DNA of 64,000 bases from Arthrospira sp. PCC 9108 (GCA_016745315.1 CP066886.1:2976501-3040500), one strand, 5' to 3'; shown: positions 8,598 through 19,772, counted from the first letter of the stretch. Notes: generated from the letters alone by a model not told the origin. A program made the numbers and translations.

Positions 8598-11095
8598 TTA
8601 AGATAAGGTGGCAACGATCGCACAGTTACGTCCGTTAGCCTTAGGGCGATATAAAGCCCCATCAGCCGCCTTGATTACAGCCATGGGGGTAGTTCCATGT
8701 TGAGGAAAACAAGCAACTCCTATAGAGGCGGTGAGGGTGTTTAAATTTTGACCGTTATGGTTGAGACGCAGTTGGCTAATAGCAGTGCGGATAGCTTCAG
8801 CCCGATCGCAGATAGCGGGTAAAGACAATTCTGGCATAATTAGAGTCATTTCCTCGCCGCCATAGCGACAAGCAATATCTGAACCGCGCACACTGTTTTT
8901 CAATACTTCAGCAACCACCCGTAAGACATAATCCCCTGCATAATGACCAAAGGTGTCGTTAAACTGCTTAAAATGGTCTATATCTAGCATGATCACACCA
9001 ATGGGGTGCTGTTGACGTTGGGCGCGGAGAATCTCTTGATTAAAGGATTCTTCCAAATAGCGGCGGTTAAATAATCCAGTTAATGGATCTCGGATACTCT
9101 GATTTTGGAGGGTTTCTCGGAGGTTTAAATTAGCGATCGCTAAACTTAACTGTTCCGATACAGTGCGGGCTAATTGCTGTTTTGGTTCAGATCAAGCCGT
9201 GGCGGTTTTGGTAGCTAGATAAAATCATCCCAAAGTTTCCCCCTGAGCTACCATGGGAATACAAAGGGTAACCGCCAATTCTGTAGTGTTTTGGATATAC
9301 TGACACCGAGGACCTGAGCGTTGATTTCCTACTTCATAGGGACGACCCCGGCGCAGTCCCCAACAATGCTTAGGGTCAAAATCAACTGCTGAATGCAAAT
9401 CAGACCCCCACCGAGCCACATTTTCAACCCGGTTGCGGGAACTACAGGTTCTAAACAGACCACCCGAACACTCAGGGAAGAGCAAGGTGCGACTGGGCGG
9501 GCGATCGCCTCATAAGCCTCATCGACATTGTTACAAGCCTGCAAAAATTCGTTAATTTCACCCAAAATCACCATCTCTTGGTGACGCTGCTTGAGATCAT
9601 CTAACCTTTGTTCCAACTCTTGATTAACTTGTTGGAGAGCCTTTTCTGACTGTTTAGTTCGGGTCACGTCCCGGAAAGTGACCGCAAAACCATCCCCCAA
9701 TTTAACCGCCACATTTTCAAACCAACAGTCAATGCCATCATGTTGATAATGAAACTCATACTGGAAAGGTTCGCCGGACTCCACCACTTGGACTAATGCA
9801 TCAAATAAACCATCAGTTTTATTTCCCGGCATTTCTTCTAATAATTGTTTACCGATTAATTTTTGAGGCGATCGCCCCACCAATTTGCCAGCCGTGGGAT
9901 TAGTCAACAACCAGATAAAATCCACTATTTCCCCAGTCTCATCCCGCAGAGAACGAAAAGCCATAATCCCATCAAGGGAACTATTTAATACACTAGCCAA
10001 CTGCGCCTCAGAAGTTTGTAAAGCCTCCTGTATTTCCACCATGTGGGTGATATCTGTCACCAGTTTAATGCAGCCGTCATATTGCCCCAGATCATCAAAC
10101 AAAGGTGTAGCAGAAACCAAAGCCCAGACCACTTTACCATCACGGTGGCACAGCTTGGCGCGATGTTGACCCATTATACCCTGATGACGCTGGTTTAGAT
10201 AAATTTCAGCCATCGAAGATCCTTCTGTGTCGATCAAATCTAGGAAAGACATTCCCAGCATATCCGTGACAGAATAGCCTAGCATTTTTGCCATTTGCTG
10301 ATTGACAAAGCTGGTGTTATCTGTCTTATCTAAAACCCACACTCCCTCCTGGGTGGTTTCAATAATGGTGCGATATTTGGCTTCACTGTATTTGAGGGCT
10401 AATGAGCGCCTGTTTGCGATCGGTAATATCGTAATTAATCCCCGTCATCGCTCCGGGTACCGTCACTATGGTGCTGGACTATGGTTGCCCCTCGCAACCA
10501 ACGCTTGATTCCATCGGGTCTAACAATACGAAATTCTATATTAAAAAAATTATCTTTGGCTATGGCTGCTTCCATAGCCTTTTCAACCTCGGTAATATCA
10601 TCTCGATGGACTAGATTAGCCCAGTCTTGATAAACTGCTTTACCCTGCCAACCTTGCAACCCAAAAATCTCATACATCCGCTGATCCCAGTTTACCGTAT
10701 CTTTGAGATCCCAATCCCAAGTCCCAATTTGACCTGCTTCTAGGGCGATCGAACCGATCGCCACTAACCAAAGATAGGGCCCATCTTACAAGGTGCATGG
10801 TTCATTCTAAGGACCACCTCTCATCCTCTACCGCCTCTACCACAATGCCACCATTCCCATGCAAGTCGATTTCGTACAATAAAACGCGATCACATTTCAG
10901 TAATCTTTGCACTTCATCGGCTGTTGTCTGTAGAATTTCCTTGAGTTTCAGCGATCGCCGAATCCGCAGGGCCATAGTCGCGATGATATGATCCCAAGTC
11001 TGTCTGATTTCGTCGCTGTCGCGCAGTTCCTGACAACCATTCTTTACCTGGTCGGCCCATTTACTATTTAAATCTCTCAAGGGTTGATTATTCAT
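8598..11095 (-). pseudogene. Broken GAF/PAS/GGDEF sensor (diguanylate cyclase)
   Basis: Domain order along the minus strand is an N-terminal GAF start (LKEILQTTADEVQRLLKCDR), a PAS domain (GQIGTWDWDLKDTVNW), two further PAS domains around MWVLDKTDNTSF and ITHMVEIQEALQ, a second GAF, and a C-terminal GGDEF domain with GGEEM at its active site. The gene is in at least five pieces. The first GAF is cut after VEDERWS with most of the domain gone (near 10800). There is loss of frame near 10440-10460 and again near 10400, a shift near 9489, and two in-frame TGA codons at 9225-9227 and 9192-9194. Unlike the single-base lesions elsewhere these are varied and clustered, so I call it a pseudogene. The GGDEF part alone might still be translated. 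Confidence 0.7.
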
Positions 11096-11499
11096 CTGTA
11101 TTAGCAAATGCCTTGAGGGCTGACCTGATCGAAAAAAAGTCTATACAATGGCAATCATGGCAATAATTTTAATATTTGTAATAATTTTAACTGATTACCT
11201 CCAAAAATTAAAATCCCTCCTCCCTCAGGCGATACTTGCTTTTTTTAGCGGCTGATGCTATCATATTATATAATACAGATATGCACTAAATTATTTTTTT
11301 GCAACAATAGCCATTATTTAAGATTATGTAAATATGATATCACTAATCGCCGCCGCCTGTCAACCCCTCTGGCCGATTTCGGCGGGCTATTTTTTAAAAA
11401 AATTGACCAAAAAATCAACCCGAGATAATTTAACTGTAGAATAGAAGCAGGGAAGCCACAGGAGGAAATGATGATAATTAACCTAATTTATAAGTTTAT
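11096..11499. other. Non-coding gap with a weak terminator-like hairpin
   Basis: This 400-bp AT-rich gap lies between two minus-strand genes. A short hairpin GCCGATTTCGGC at 11372-11383 is followed by GGGCTATTTTTT, resembling a weak plus-strand terminator. A TATAAT occurs at 11269-11274 but has no -35 at proper distance. No gene or tRNA is visible. Confidence 0.35.
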
Positions 11500-12720
11500 T
11501 CAAATGGTAAATTCATGCACCTTGTCGGCGAGTCTTTCGGGTTCTCCGGAGAGAGGAAATAGCAAAATATTAGGGATGTTAGGATTATCAATCAACTCGG
11601 GTAATCGATTTAATTGTCTCTCGGTAATGGAAATACCATCAGAGGCTTCGACATAGACCATTTCATCATCAAAATTTTCTTCAGCATAAACCTGGATAAA
11701 AAAGCGATCGACCCCCCATGCTTCTAGGTCTGCGGCAAAATACTGTTTTGCCCAATAGGGGTTATGGTGGCAGATATCAAAACTAACTGAGGGGTTAGCG
11801 GCTTTCATTTGTGCAATCATATTGCGGACAAAATTAGTTAATTTAGGAGTGCGATCGATTTGACCTGGTAACTCATCATGATAACCCAAATAATCATCCC
11901 ATTGGACTGCATCAATCTGGGGGTATTTTTGGACAAATTCAACCATAATATCAGTGAAAAATTGAGCGACCTCTGGGATGCCAACATTCAAGACATAATG
12001 ATCAACTCCTGGGTGAGTGCGATCGACTCCAGGGACGATCCAACCTCTCTGGACTGCTAGATCAAAGGCGTGACTATTTTCGTCTATTTTAATGCCTTTT
12101 TCAAAGTAAGCATGAACTTCCATGCCGTGTTTATGGGCTTCATCAATTAACCAATCAATCCATTCTTCTTGAAACAGATTTTGACAGCTATTATAACCAA
12201 ATTTTGCCTGCATAACTTGGCTTTCATACATGGTACAAGCGTTACCCCATACCCCATGAATAATGGTATTAATACCGCGATCGCGATAGTAACGAACCCT
12301 AGCCCTAATGGTTTCTTCACTGGCGTTATTTGTGGCTTTATAACGACTTAAATAAATCCCTCTAATGGGTTTACCTTCCCAGGTATTGAGTGGCAATGAT
12401 GGTAGGGGAGAAGGTGGCTGTATTGTTGGTGATTGTGGTGGTGTTTCCGGTTGTGGTTGTGGTTGTGGTTGTGGTTGTGGTTGGGTAGTTTTCGGAGGGT
12501 CTGAAATGTCGGGTAAAGTTGGCGGCGATTGATTAGTAGGAAATTCCCAAGTATTTATAAATGGAATGTCAGCGATAATTTCATGATTAAGAAACCGACC
12601 AATGTCTAAGTTATCTCGCTGTGTAAATAGCCAATAACCTCCACCTAAAAACAGCAGAATTACTGAAAAGGGAATACTGGCACATCCACAGCCTCCAGGT
12701 TCTCGTTTTTGATTAGACAT
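11500..12720 (-). CDS. Membrane-anchored GH10-like glycoside hydrolase
   Basis: This 406-residue protein has an N-terminal membrane segment at about residues 17-33 (IPFSVILLFLGGGYWLF), a proline-rich linker at 65-110 with five PQ dipeptides in tandem, and a TIM-barrel domain from about 112 (IRGIYLSRYKA). The barrel resembles the bacterial GHL10/DUF187 family: WIDWLIDEAHKHGMEVHAYF, IDAVQWDDYLGYH and SFDICHHNPYW carry plausible acidic residues. The family is thought to act on envelope or extracellular glycans; the substrate here is unknown. The PQ stretch comes from a GGTTGT hexanucleotide repeat at about 12449-12484 that could vary in length. Confidence 0.75.
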   Translation of the reverse strand: MSNQKREPGGCGCASIPFSVILLFLGGGYWLFTQRDNLDIGRFLNHEIIADIPFINTWEFPTNQSPPTLPDISDPPKTTQPQPQPQPQPQPETPPQSPTIQPPSPLPSLPLNTWEGKPIRGIYLSRYKATNNASEETIRARVRYYRDRGINTIIHGVWGNACTMYESQVMQAKFGYNSCQNLFQEEWIDWLIDEAHKHGMEVHAYFEKGIKIDENSHAFDLAVQRGWIVPGVDRTHPGVDHYVLNVGIPEVAQFFTDIMVEFVQKYPQIDAVQWDDYLGYHDELPGQIDRTPKLTNFVRNMIAQMKAANPSVSFDICHHNPYWAKQYFAADLEAWGVDRFFIQVYAEENFDDEMVYVEASDGISITERQLNRLPELIDNPNIPNILLFPLSGEPERLADKVHEFTI

Positions 12721-13115
12721 GATTTGTTAATGAGTGCGAAACTACTTGATAATATCGGCGATACTTTCATTATTACCTAAAAACCTGATTTCTGCCAACT
12801 GGCTATATTACCTAGGGTCTGTGGGTTGGCTGGAAATGATGGTAATGGCGATCGCATGATGTATAATGATCATTGATAGAGTCCAAGTAGATTGGGGTCT
12901 GGGTTGGGGTATCAATTGGGATGCCAAAACCGTTAGTAACTGCTACACTTTATCCTGATCAGAGTAATAATAATGGTAAAGTACAATAATCCTACACCTG
13001 GGGACACTAACTGAATAACTGGATACTCAAAATTTAGTCTTGAAGACTTGGGGGGGGATAAAAAACTATCAAGCTCAATTGATGCGAAAAAGACAGGAAA
13101 GCAATTATTATTTGT
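12721..13115. other. Divergent intergenic region
   Basis: This 395-bp gap separates the GH10-like gene (minus) from the binding-protein gene (plus) and should hold both promoters. A TATAAT lies at 12862-12867 on the plus strand without a recognisable -35 box. The AGGAAAGC about 20 bp before ATG 13116 is a weak Shine-Dalgarno candidate. Nothing else is supported. Confidence 0.3.
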
Positions 13116-14321
13116 ATGAAAATACTCTCTAACTGGAAATACAACGTTCTGATTTTATTGGCTATATGCTTGGGAAGTGTTTTAATTTTTACCCCCTTAG
13201 TAAAAACTCAAGATGCACCCATATTTTTATCTTCAGAATCTCTGGGTAATCGGGCACAATTAAGGATTGCGGAAACTGTGCCTGATAGTAATAATGGCGA
13301 TTTAGGGGTGACTGAAGCCTGGGGAGATTATGATATTATCGAGCTACAAAATCGCTTACAACAAAAGGGGTATTATCTAGGGGCGATCGATGGCATTTAT
13401 GGGGAACAAACCCGAGAAGCTATTTCTAATTTTCAACTTGATATCGGCTTAGAAAGCACTGGCATAGTTAATCAAGAAACCTGGGAGTATTTACTAGGAA
13501 ATGCTGCTGTTATTGCCCAGAAAAATCAGTCGTCAAGCTCTATGTCTCCAGATATGCAAAAAATCATAGATCGAGGAGAGTTAATCGTCGCGATAAATCA
13601 AGAAGATTCGCCGCCTTTTTTTGCGGAAAATGTAGACGGTGAATTAATCGGATTAGATGTTGAAATAGGGAGAAAAATTGCCAAAAGTCTAGGAGTACAA
13701 GTTAGGTTCGATCGCAGTGCAAAAACCTTTAATGAAGTGGTGAATAGGGTTTATAAAGGTGATGCGGATATGGCGATTTCCAAACTAAGTCAAACCTTAG
13801 AAAGGGCAAAAATTATTTCATTTTCTCATCCATATTTAACCATGCGCCATGGTCTTTTGTTAAATCGCTTGCAATTAACTCAAGCCACAAGAAATAAAGA
13901 TTTGGTAGATTTTTTGAGAGATTTTCAGGGGAAGATAGGTGTAATTAATGCCTCTTCTTATGAGATATTTGCTAGGGCAAAATTTCCCAAAGCTACGATT
14001 ATCAGATATTCCAATTGGGAGGATTTAATTAGAGGTGCAATGAGGGGAGATATACTAGCAGCATATCGGGATGAGTTGGAAGTTAAAAAGATTCTGATTA
14101 ATTACCCCAATGTGGCTTTAAATTTTCAAACGGTCGCGTTAACAGATACCCAAGATCCGATCGCGATCGCTTTACCGTGGTCTAGTAATCACCTGTTACA
14201 GTTTGTGAATTTGTATCTAACAATGAACGACAAAAAATATACAGTTAGTCAGTTATTAGAAGATTATTCGGATTTGTTGGTTTCCCCATCTAATTCTCGT
14301 CAACTCACCTCACAAAATTAA
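13116..14321 (+). CDS. Peptidoglycan-binding, type-3 solute-binding protein
   Basis: Residues 10-30 form a signal or anchor segment (VLILLAICLGSVLIF). Residues 75-128 are a PG_binding_1 module (LQNRLQQKGYYLGAIDGIYG, AISNFQLDIGLESTG). Residues 148-385 are a family-3 solute-binding domain of the polar amino-acid type (IIDRGELIVAINQEDSPPFF, IGLDVEIGRKIAKSLGV, ADMAISKLSQTLERAKIISF). The protein probably sits in the periplasm fixed to the wall and captures an amino acid. It is followed after 22 bp by an SDF-type carrier rather than by ABC permease genes, so it may feed that carrier or serve as a sensor. Confidence 0.85.
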   Translation: MKILSNWKYNVLILLAICLGSVLIFTPLVKTQDAPIFLSSESLGNRAQLRIAETVPDSNNGDLGVTEAWGDYDIIELQNRLQQKGYYLGAIDGIYGEQTREAISNFQLDIGLESTGIVNQETWEYLLGNAAVIAQKNQSSSSMSPDMQKIIDRGELIVAINQEDSPPFFAENVDGELIGLDVEIGRKIAKSLGVQVRFDRSAKTFNEVVNRVYKGDADMAISKLSQTLERAKIISFSHPYLTMRHGLLLNRLQLTQATRNKDLVDFLRDFQGKIGVINASSYEIFARAKFPKATIIRYSNWEDLIRGAMRGDILAAYRDELEVKKILINYPNVALNFQTVALTDTQDPIAIALPWSSNHLLQFVNLYLTMNDKKYTVSQLLEDYSDLLVSPSNSRQLTSQN

Positions 14322-14343
14322 CCAAAATACCCACTGATAAAAT

Positions 14344-15675
14344 ATGAATTTTTACAGCGTCTTTAAGCAGTTAGTTAAAAGCCTAAAAAATCCCTGGTCG
14401 ATTGTTCCGGCTATCCTTCTGGGTGTATATATTGGCATTGTTCATCAAGATATTGCCCTACTGTTAACCCCCTTTGGAGACCTATATTTAATCCTCCTCA
14501 AAATGTGCGTTTTACCGTTGTTATTTTCAGCCATAACAATGAGTGTAGGTAAGCTAATTTCTAGTCATGAAGCCAATAAATATGTCAAACGGATTTTAAT
14601 AGTATTTTCCCTCAGTTTATTAGGGGTTAGTATCATTGGTGCAACCGTGGCATTTTTAACTAATCCTGGGGGTAATTTAGAAGATTCTACCCTCGCAGCT
14701 TTGGGGGTAGTTGTGAATACTTCAGAGTTAGATTTTGAGGTATCTTTGACTGGTCCAATGCCGGAGACTACAGAAAAATCACTGTTAATATCTTTTTTGT
14801 TTAGCTTAGTACCTGAGAATATTTTTGCCTCTCTCAGCCAGGGTAATTCTCTGGAAATACTATTTTTTTCCATTGTGTTTGGTATCGCTATGGGATATTC
14901 CAAAGAACCCGCCAAGGAGGACGTATTTAATCTTTTGGAAACCATATTTAATACCTCGAAAAAATTGATTGATTGGATGATTTTATTCTTACCGTTTGGT
15001 TTGTGTTTCCTGTTAGCTTCCCAAATGGCAACTACAGGTTTTGGGATTTTGGTAGCTATGCAAAATTTTGTGATTATTGCCATTGTAGCTTTTCTGATTA
15101 TATACATTATCAGTACCCTGGTAATTTGGCAGAAGTCTGGCTATGGCTTTGGTCGGGTTTTGATGGTCTTAAAAGAACCCACAATTTTAGCTTTAGCTAC
15201 TCGCAGTAGTTTTACCTGTTTACCTTCTGCTATTTCAGCTTTAGATGAACACTTAAACTTTGATAAACAGACAGTTAATTTAGTCATTCCCCTAGCGATA
15301 ACGGTGTGTCGATTTGGTCCGGTGGCTTATTTTGCGACAACTTCGGTGTTTGTGGCGCAACTCTATAACTATGACTTTAACCTGTCGAGTTTTGTAATTA
15401 TCATTATCGCTTCTATTTTAGCAGGAATGGCAACGGCGGGGGCGACGGGAATTTTAACGCTGACCCTGTTGGATATAATTTTAAAACCTTTGGGATTACC
15501 CCTAGAAGCTATACTGGTATTATTAATTGCGATCGACCCTATTATTGACCCTTTCCGAACTTTAACTATTGTGCATACCGGAATTGCAGCGACAGCAGCG
15601 ATCGCCGATACTCACCCCCTACCAACTGAGACAACCACAACCTTAGCGCTTTCTAAAGATACTACTATCGGATAA
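14344..15675 (+). CDS. Divergent DAACS/SDF-family dicarboxylate or amino-acid carrier
   Basis: This 443-residue polytopic membrane protein has the sodium:dicarboxylate symporter fold: HP1 motif TRSSFTCLPSAI (286-297), HP2 region GMATAGATGILTLTLL, and the TM8 signature IDPIIDPFRT (397-406). D402 and R405 align with the substrate-binding Asp394 and Arg397 of GltPh. The TM7 NMDGT sodium motif is replaced by CRFGP (322-326), and the positions equivalent to Asn401 and Asp405 are Ile409 and Gly413. Substrate recognition seems kept while canonical Na+ sites are lost. Co-transcription with the upstream binding protein is likely. Confidence 0.85.
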   Translation: MNFYSVFKQLVKSLKNPWSIVPAILLGVYIGIVHQDIALLLTPFGDLYLILLKMCVLPLLFSAITMSVGKLISSHEANKYVKRILIVFSLSLLGVSIIGATVAFLTNPGGNLEDSTLAALGVVVNTSELDFEVSLTGPMPETTEKSLLISFLFSLVPENIFASLSQGNSLEILFFSIVFGIAMGYSKEPAKEDVFNLLETIFNTSKKLIDWMILFLPFGLCFLLASQMATTGFGILVAMQNFVIIAIVAFLIIYIISTLVIWQKSGYGFGRVLMVLKEPTILALATRSSFTCLPSAISALDEHLNFDKQTVNLVIPLAITVCRFGPVAYFATTSVFVAQLYNYDFNLSSFVIIIIASILAGMATAGATGILTLTLLDIILKPLGLPLEAILVLLIAIDPIIDPFRTLTIVHTGIAATAAIADTHPLPTETTTTLALSKDTTIG

Positions 15676-15682
15676 TCGATAA

Positions 15683-16471
15683 CTATTTAAGGGGGCTTGA
15701 TATTTCGGGGATATTCTCATAGCCAAATGCTAAATCTAATGTCAAATTTGCCAGAATTTCCAAGGGGTCTATTGCTATTAATGAGCTGGTATCCAGTAGT
15801 TTTAACACTACAGAAATCTCTGTACATCCAGCAATTAATAAATCTGCCCCTTGGTTTTCCAGCCACTTTACAGCGGTTTTTAAGATGTTAATAGGGGGGG
15901 GCAAAATTTGAACTCCTGTGGCTTTAATCCCCCAAATTGGATGGTAAATAGCATTCATGATATCTTGCTGTAATTCGGAGTTTAAAATCGGGGCGATCGC
16001 TGTTAATCCCGCCGCCGTTAAACTATCCTGATATAGATGGGCTTGTAAAGTTCCATTAGTGGCTAAAATCCCCACGCGATTAAGTTCAGGATAATGCAGT
16101 TTAATAAATCTAACTGTCTCCTGCATAATATGAATCCAGGGAATATTTAACTGAGACTGGACTAGATCATAAAATCCGTGAGAAGTGTTACAGGTAATGA
16201 CCAAAAAATCGGCCCCAGCCACTTCTAATATTTGACCATATTTGACTAAACCAGGGGCACAACTTGGCTGATTTCCTAGTAAACTTTGGGTGCGGTCGGG
16301 AAGGTCTGTAGCATTAATTAAAAACCAAATCGGGTGTTGGCGATCGCCACAAGCACCGCGACTGGAATTAAAAGCCAGTAATAGCCGTTCAAATTCAATA
16401 TGTGCTAAAGGACCTAATCCGCCAATAATTCCGGGAATAGCTTGTTGTTGAAAGATTTGTTGACTGTTCAT
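15683..16471 (-). CDS. Aspartate/glutamate racemase family protein
   Basis: This 262-residue protein of the Asp/Glu/hydantoin racemase superfamily starts IPGIIGGLGPLAHIEFERLL. Both catalytic cysteines are present: VITCNTSHGF at about residue 95 and LIAGCTEISVVL at about residue 215. Such cofactor-independent enzymes interconvert L- and D-aspartate or glutamate. It is convergent with the amino-acid carrier at 14344-15675 (8-bp gap), and its start lies 29 bp after the giant Ig protein on the same strand, so it may be the last gene of the injection-system operon or a partner of the carrier. Confidence 0.85.
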   Translation of the reverse strand: MNSQQIFQQQAIPGIIGGLGPLAHIEFERLLLAFNSSRGACGDRQHPIWFLINATDLPDRTQSLLGNQPSCAPGLVKYGQILEVAGADFLVITCNTSHGFYDLVQSQLNIPWIHIMQETVRFIKLHYPELNRVGILATNGTLQAHLYQDSLTAAGLTAIAPILNSELQQDIMNAIYHPIWGIKATGVQILPPPINILKTAVKWLENQGADLLIAGCTEISVVLKLLDTSSLIAIDPLEILANLTLDLAFGYENIPEISSPLK

Positions 16472-16500
16472 TGAACTTAGGGATAATTAGGACGGGACAT

Positions 16501-19500
16501 TTAATTAAATTGCGGTGGGTTATCAATCGGAGCCCAAGGATTGGATTCTATGTCAGGAGAAAAGGGTGTGAATTGTGTATCTTGTGGGCTATCTGATGGG
16601 CTGTCTGATGGGCTATCTGAATCAGGTCTGGGAGGAGGTGCAGGTTCTGGTTGAGGAAGAAGCACCCTTTCAATCAAAATGGAACGTTGAACCTGTTTAC
16701 CGTCAGTATTAGTGGCTCTGAGAGTCAGGGTATCCTGTCCTGACTGAGGTGCAATGGGATAGGTCAAGTTTCCACGGTTAGGAACCACGCCAGGAACGGG
16801 GAGTAACTCGGTTTGTATGATACCAGCACCACTAACTTCCCATGATAAATTTAAAGGTGATGGAGAAGTTTGAGGGTCTATAATAACGACGTATTTTAAG
16901 GGAGCATCCTCCCCATTAATCTGAAAACCATTGATTTGAGGAGGGGGAACCGGGCGTGGTCGGATACGAATGCGATCGCTTTCCATAGATGTAGCCATGG
17001 CTGCCAAATTCCCCCGATGAACAGGTATTAACTCAAAGATATAATCTCCAGGTTGTTGGGCGGAAGTCGGGACGTTAATACAGGTAAGCTGTTCAGCAGT
17101 TAATTGGCAGTTATTCTGAAGTGCTTGGGGGATGCTACCATTAAAAGGATAGATAATTTCGGGGACTGTAATTATTCTTTCGGGGGAGCGCCCAACCATC
17201 CGAATAGCCAGCAAATCTTGAGGATTTTGGAGGCTCCAATTTAGACGAATAGGAGTATCTTTCCCAGCCTGATAGTTAGATTGTGCGGCTTGAAAATTAG
17301 TAATTTCTGGGGCTAGTGGTGGTTGAATAGCGATCGCATGAATTTGTCGAGATGGCTCGGTTTCGGGAAGTTCGGAACGCTGAATAGCTGTCAACTCAAA
17401 ATTATAGCGTCCTGGGTCTGGTAGTGGAATAGCCAGATTATTGCAAACCAATTGTTCCCCGGTAACTTGGCATTTATCTTGTAAGGTTTGGGGAATTTGT
17501 CCATCAAAGCGATATGTGATCTTGGGGAAATTAACCAATCCGTCGGGGGATAAACTCCGCAACTCCAACTGTTGAAGTTGGGCGGCATTATCAATCACCC
17601 ACTGAAACTCAATTTGTTGCTGTTCACCACTACGATAAGTAGAAGACGGGGAAGCAAAAGTGGTTATCCGTGGGGGTGGTGGAGGTTCCCAGACAATGGG
17701 ATCAGCAGGGCGACTGTCGGTGACTTCCCCCAGAGATTGACGGGAAATGACTTGTAATTCAAAAATATAAGTATCAGGTTTTTCCATTGTGTGAAGCAAC
17801 CCCTGACAGGTCAAAATCCCATCCAAGTCAACCTCACAGAGACCGAGTAAATCTTCGGAGAATTGGTCAGGATTGACAGTATAGGTTTTCTGCTCAAAAT
17901 TAACCTGGCCATCGGGAGAGCGACCGATTAATTTTAAGGTTTGGACTTGATCGCCATGGAGAATCTGAAAACTAAATTGTGCGATTCTCTGAGGTTGGGG
18001 AGCAAAGAAAGAATCACTATTAGGAAAGGTGTTATTGAGTGCGATCGCATTATCAACCCTGTCTGTGGTCAATTCCGGGCGCTGCGATGGTCTTGTGGTG
18101 CTGCTATCGATTAATCTGACATCAAAACTGGTAATTTGGGGAATAGGTAGAGGTGCAATCCTAATTAAACTGGTTTTTGCTACTTGAATCTGGTCAATAT
18201 CGTTTTTAGGAAGCAACCTTAACTCAAAAATATACTCCCCAGGACGACGAGCATCAGTGCGAACATTGTAGCATCGCAATAGTTGTCTGAGGGTACACAC
18301 AGAAGCCAACTCATCGGGAATACCCCGACTAAAATCATAGGTAACAGCAGCACTGGAAATGCTACCATCAGGAGATTTGCCAACAATTTGCAGGGCACGG
18401 ATTTGGCGAGTGGGCGGTCCAATTACCCAACCCAAATAAATAAAATCGTCATTAGCGGCGGCGTAGCTGAGGGACTCGGATCTAAACTCTAAAATCCTGG
18501 GGGGGGTGGGAGGCTTAAAAAATACAGACCAGATCGCGAAAATCAAGGCGGCGATCGCTCCTAGTCCCAGCAAAATGGCTAACAACAACTGCCACCAGGG
18601 GCGAGCCTCCCAAATTAGAGTGCCATTGATACGCTCTTGAGGGAGGGGCAAGCGGTGCAAATCTTGGGGTTCCAAATAAAACTCAAACACCCGTCCCTGA
18701 CCCCACCAAGGTCTGTACCACCAATGTTTTGGGATGACCTCGACAGACATTTCCACAGTCCCCTCTGGGGGTAGCCGAAACTCATCTGGTATCAGAGTAT
18801 ACAGACAATTTGCTACTTCTCCTTCTTCGCGGGGGTTAAACTGCAGTTGGCGATCTGTATTACCTCGATTCTGGATTGGCAGTTGAAACTGTCCGCTTCC
18901 GGTGCGAATGCGACCCACCACGGTCTGTAGATCCCACCGCAAATCATAGTTAGGCTTAATATGAAAGTGGAGGATATCCAACAGAGTCAAATCAGGATGA
19001 TTTTCGGAGTTGAGTGTAATGGTGGTGGCATATCGCCCCGCCTCAATGTCTGGCGGTAGGTTTAACTTTAACTGAATCTCTCCTCGCGCCCCGGGATTGA
19101 GGGCTAAACTATCAGTGGCGACGACTAAACCCAAATCATTCAAGCCTTCTGGGTATTGGATCTCTACCCATTCGGGGGGACATCGGTACAGTGCAACCGA
19201 AACCGATCCACTCGGCGATCGCGGTTATTGACTATTAAACGGAGGGTTAACGGCTGTCCTGCTATGGCGATCGCTGGTTCAACGGAAGTTGTAGCGGGTA
19301 TCAGGCTAAAAGTAGGATCATCAAGTCGCACCGCCGACGCTACTTGTGGGAGTACCTGAAGATTAGCATTGTGGTGGATGGGGGTATCTTCCGGGTAGTG
19401 TAATGGTGCATCTACAACTAGGAAGTAATTGTAAATTCCTGGAGTCGCCTGGGGGGGCACAGGACATTCAAAGACTACTTCGGCACTCTGCTGAGGACTT

Positions 19501-19772
19501 AGGGCTAATCGTTGGTGAGGAATGGCACACCATTCCCATACTGATGTAGAGGTTTCATCAATATAAACGTCAATAATCGCACCCAAATGACCCTGGTTAA
19601 CTAGGGTAATATGCAACTCGAAGGTTTCCCCAGCAGTAATAGCAAAATCCCCGGACGGGTTGGCAATTAGGGTTAGAGATTTTCCCCAAGTCTGTAGGTC
19701 TGGTTCGGGAACCCCCTCGACGATTTTGTTAGGTTGTTGTTGGCCGTCATATACAATTTCTGTACTGCTCAT
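16501..19772 (-). CDS. Giant Ig-repeat single-pass membrane protein, frameshifted at a G run
   Basis: The frame from ATG 19772 stops at VPPNG because the run at 19174-19179 appears one base short; with one more base it reads DVPPEWVEIQYPEGLNDLG and joins the downstream 880-residue frame, for about 1090 residues. Residues 1-390 are CARDB/Ig-like beta modules (NPSGDFAITAGETFELHITL). A single membrane helix lies at about 394-419 (WWQLLLAILLGLGAIAALIF). Four or five repeats of about 110-120 residues follow, each with a QL-R-SPDG-V core, a TYxF strand and a paired-cysteine element such as CQVTGEQLVC. The end is Pro/Ser/Asp-rich. There is no signal peptide. It ends the baseplate operon and may be a membrane scaffold for it. 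Confidence 0.7.

Noticed and set aside
11468..11656. 62-residue plus-strand frame with upstream AGGAGG
   Set aside because: The frame overlaps the C-terminal coding part of the GH10-like gene on the other strand and has no domain; the AGGAGG alone is not enough.
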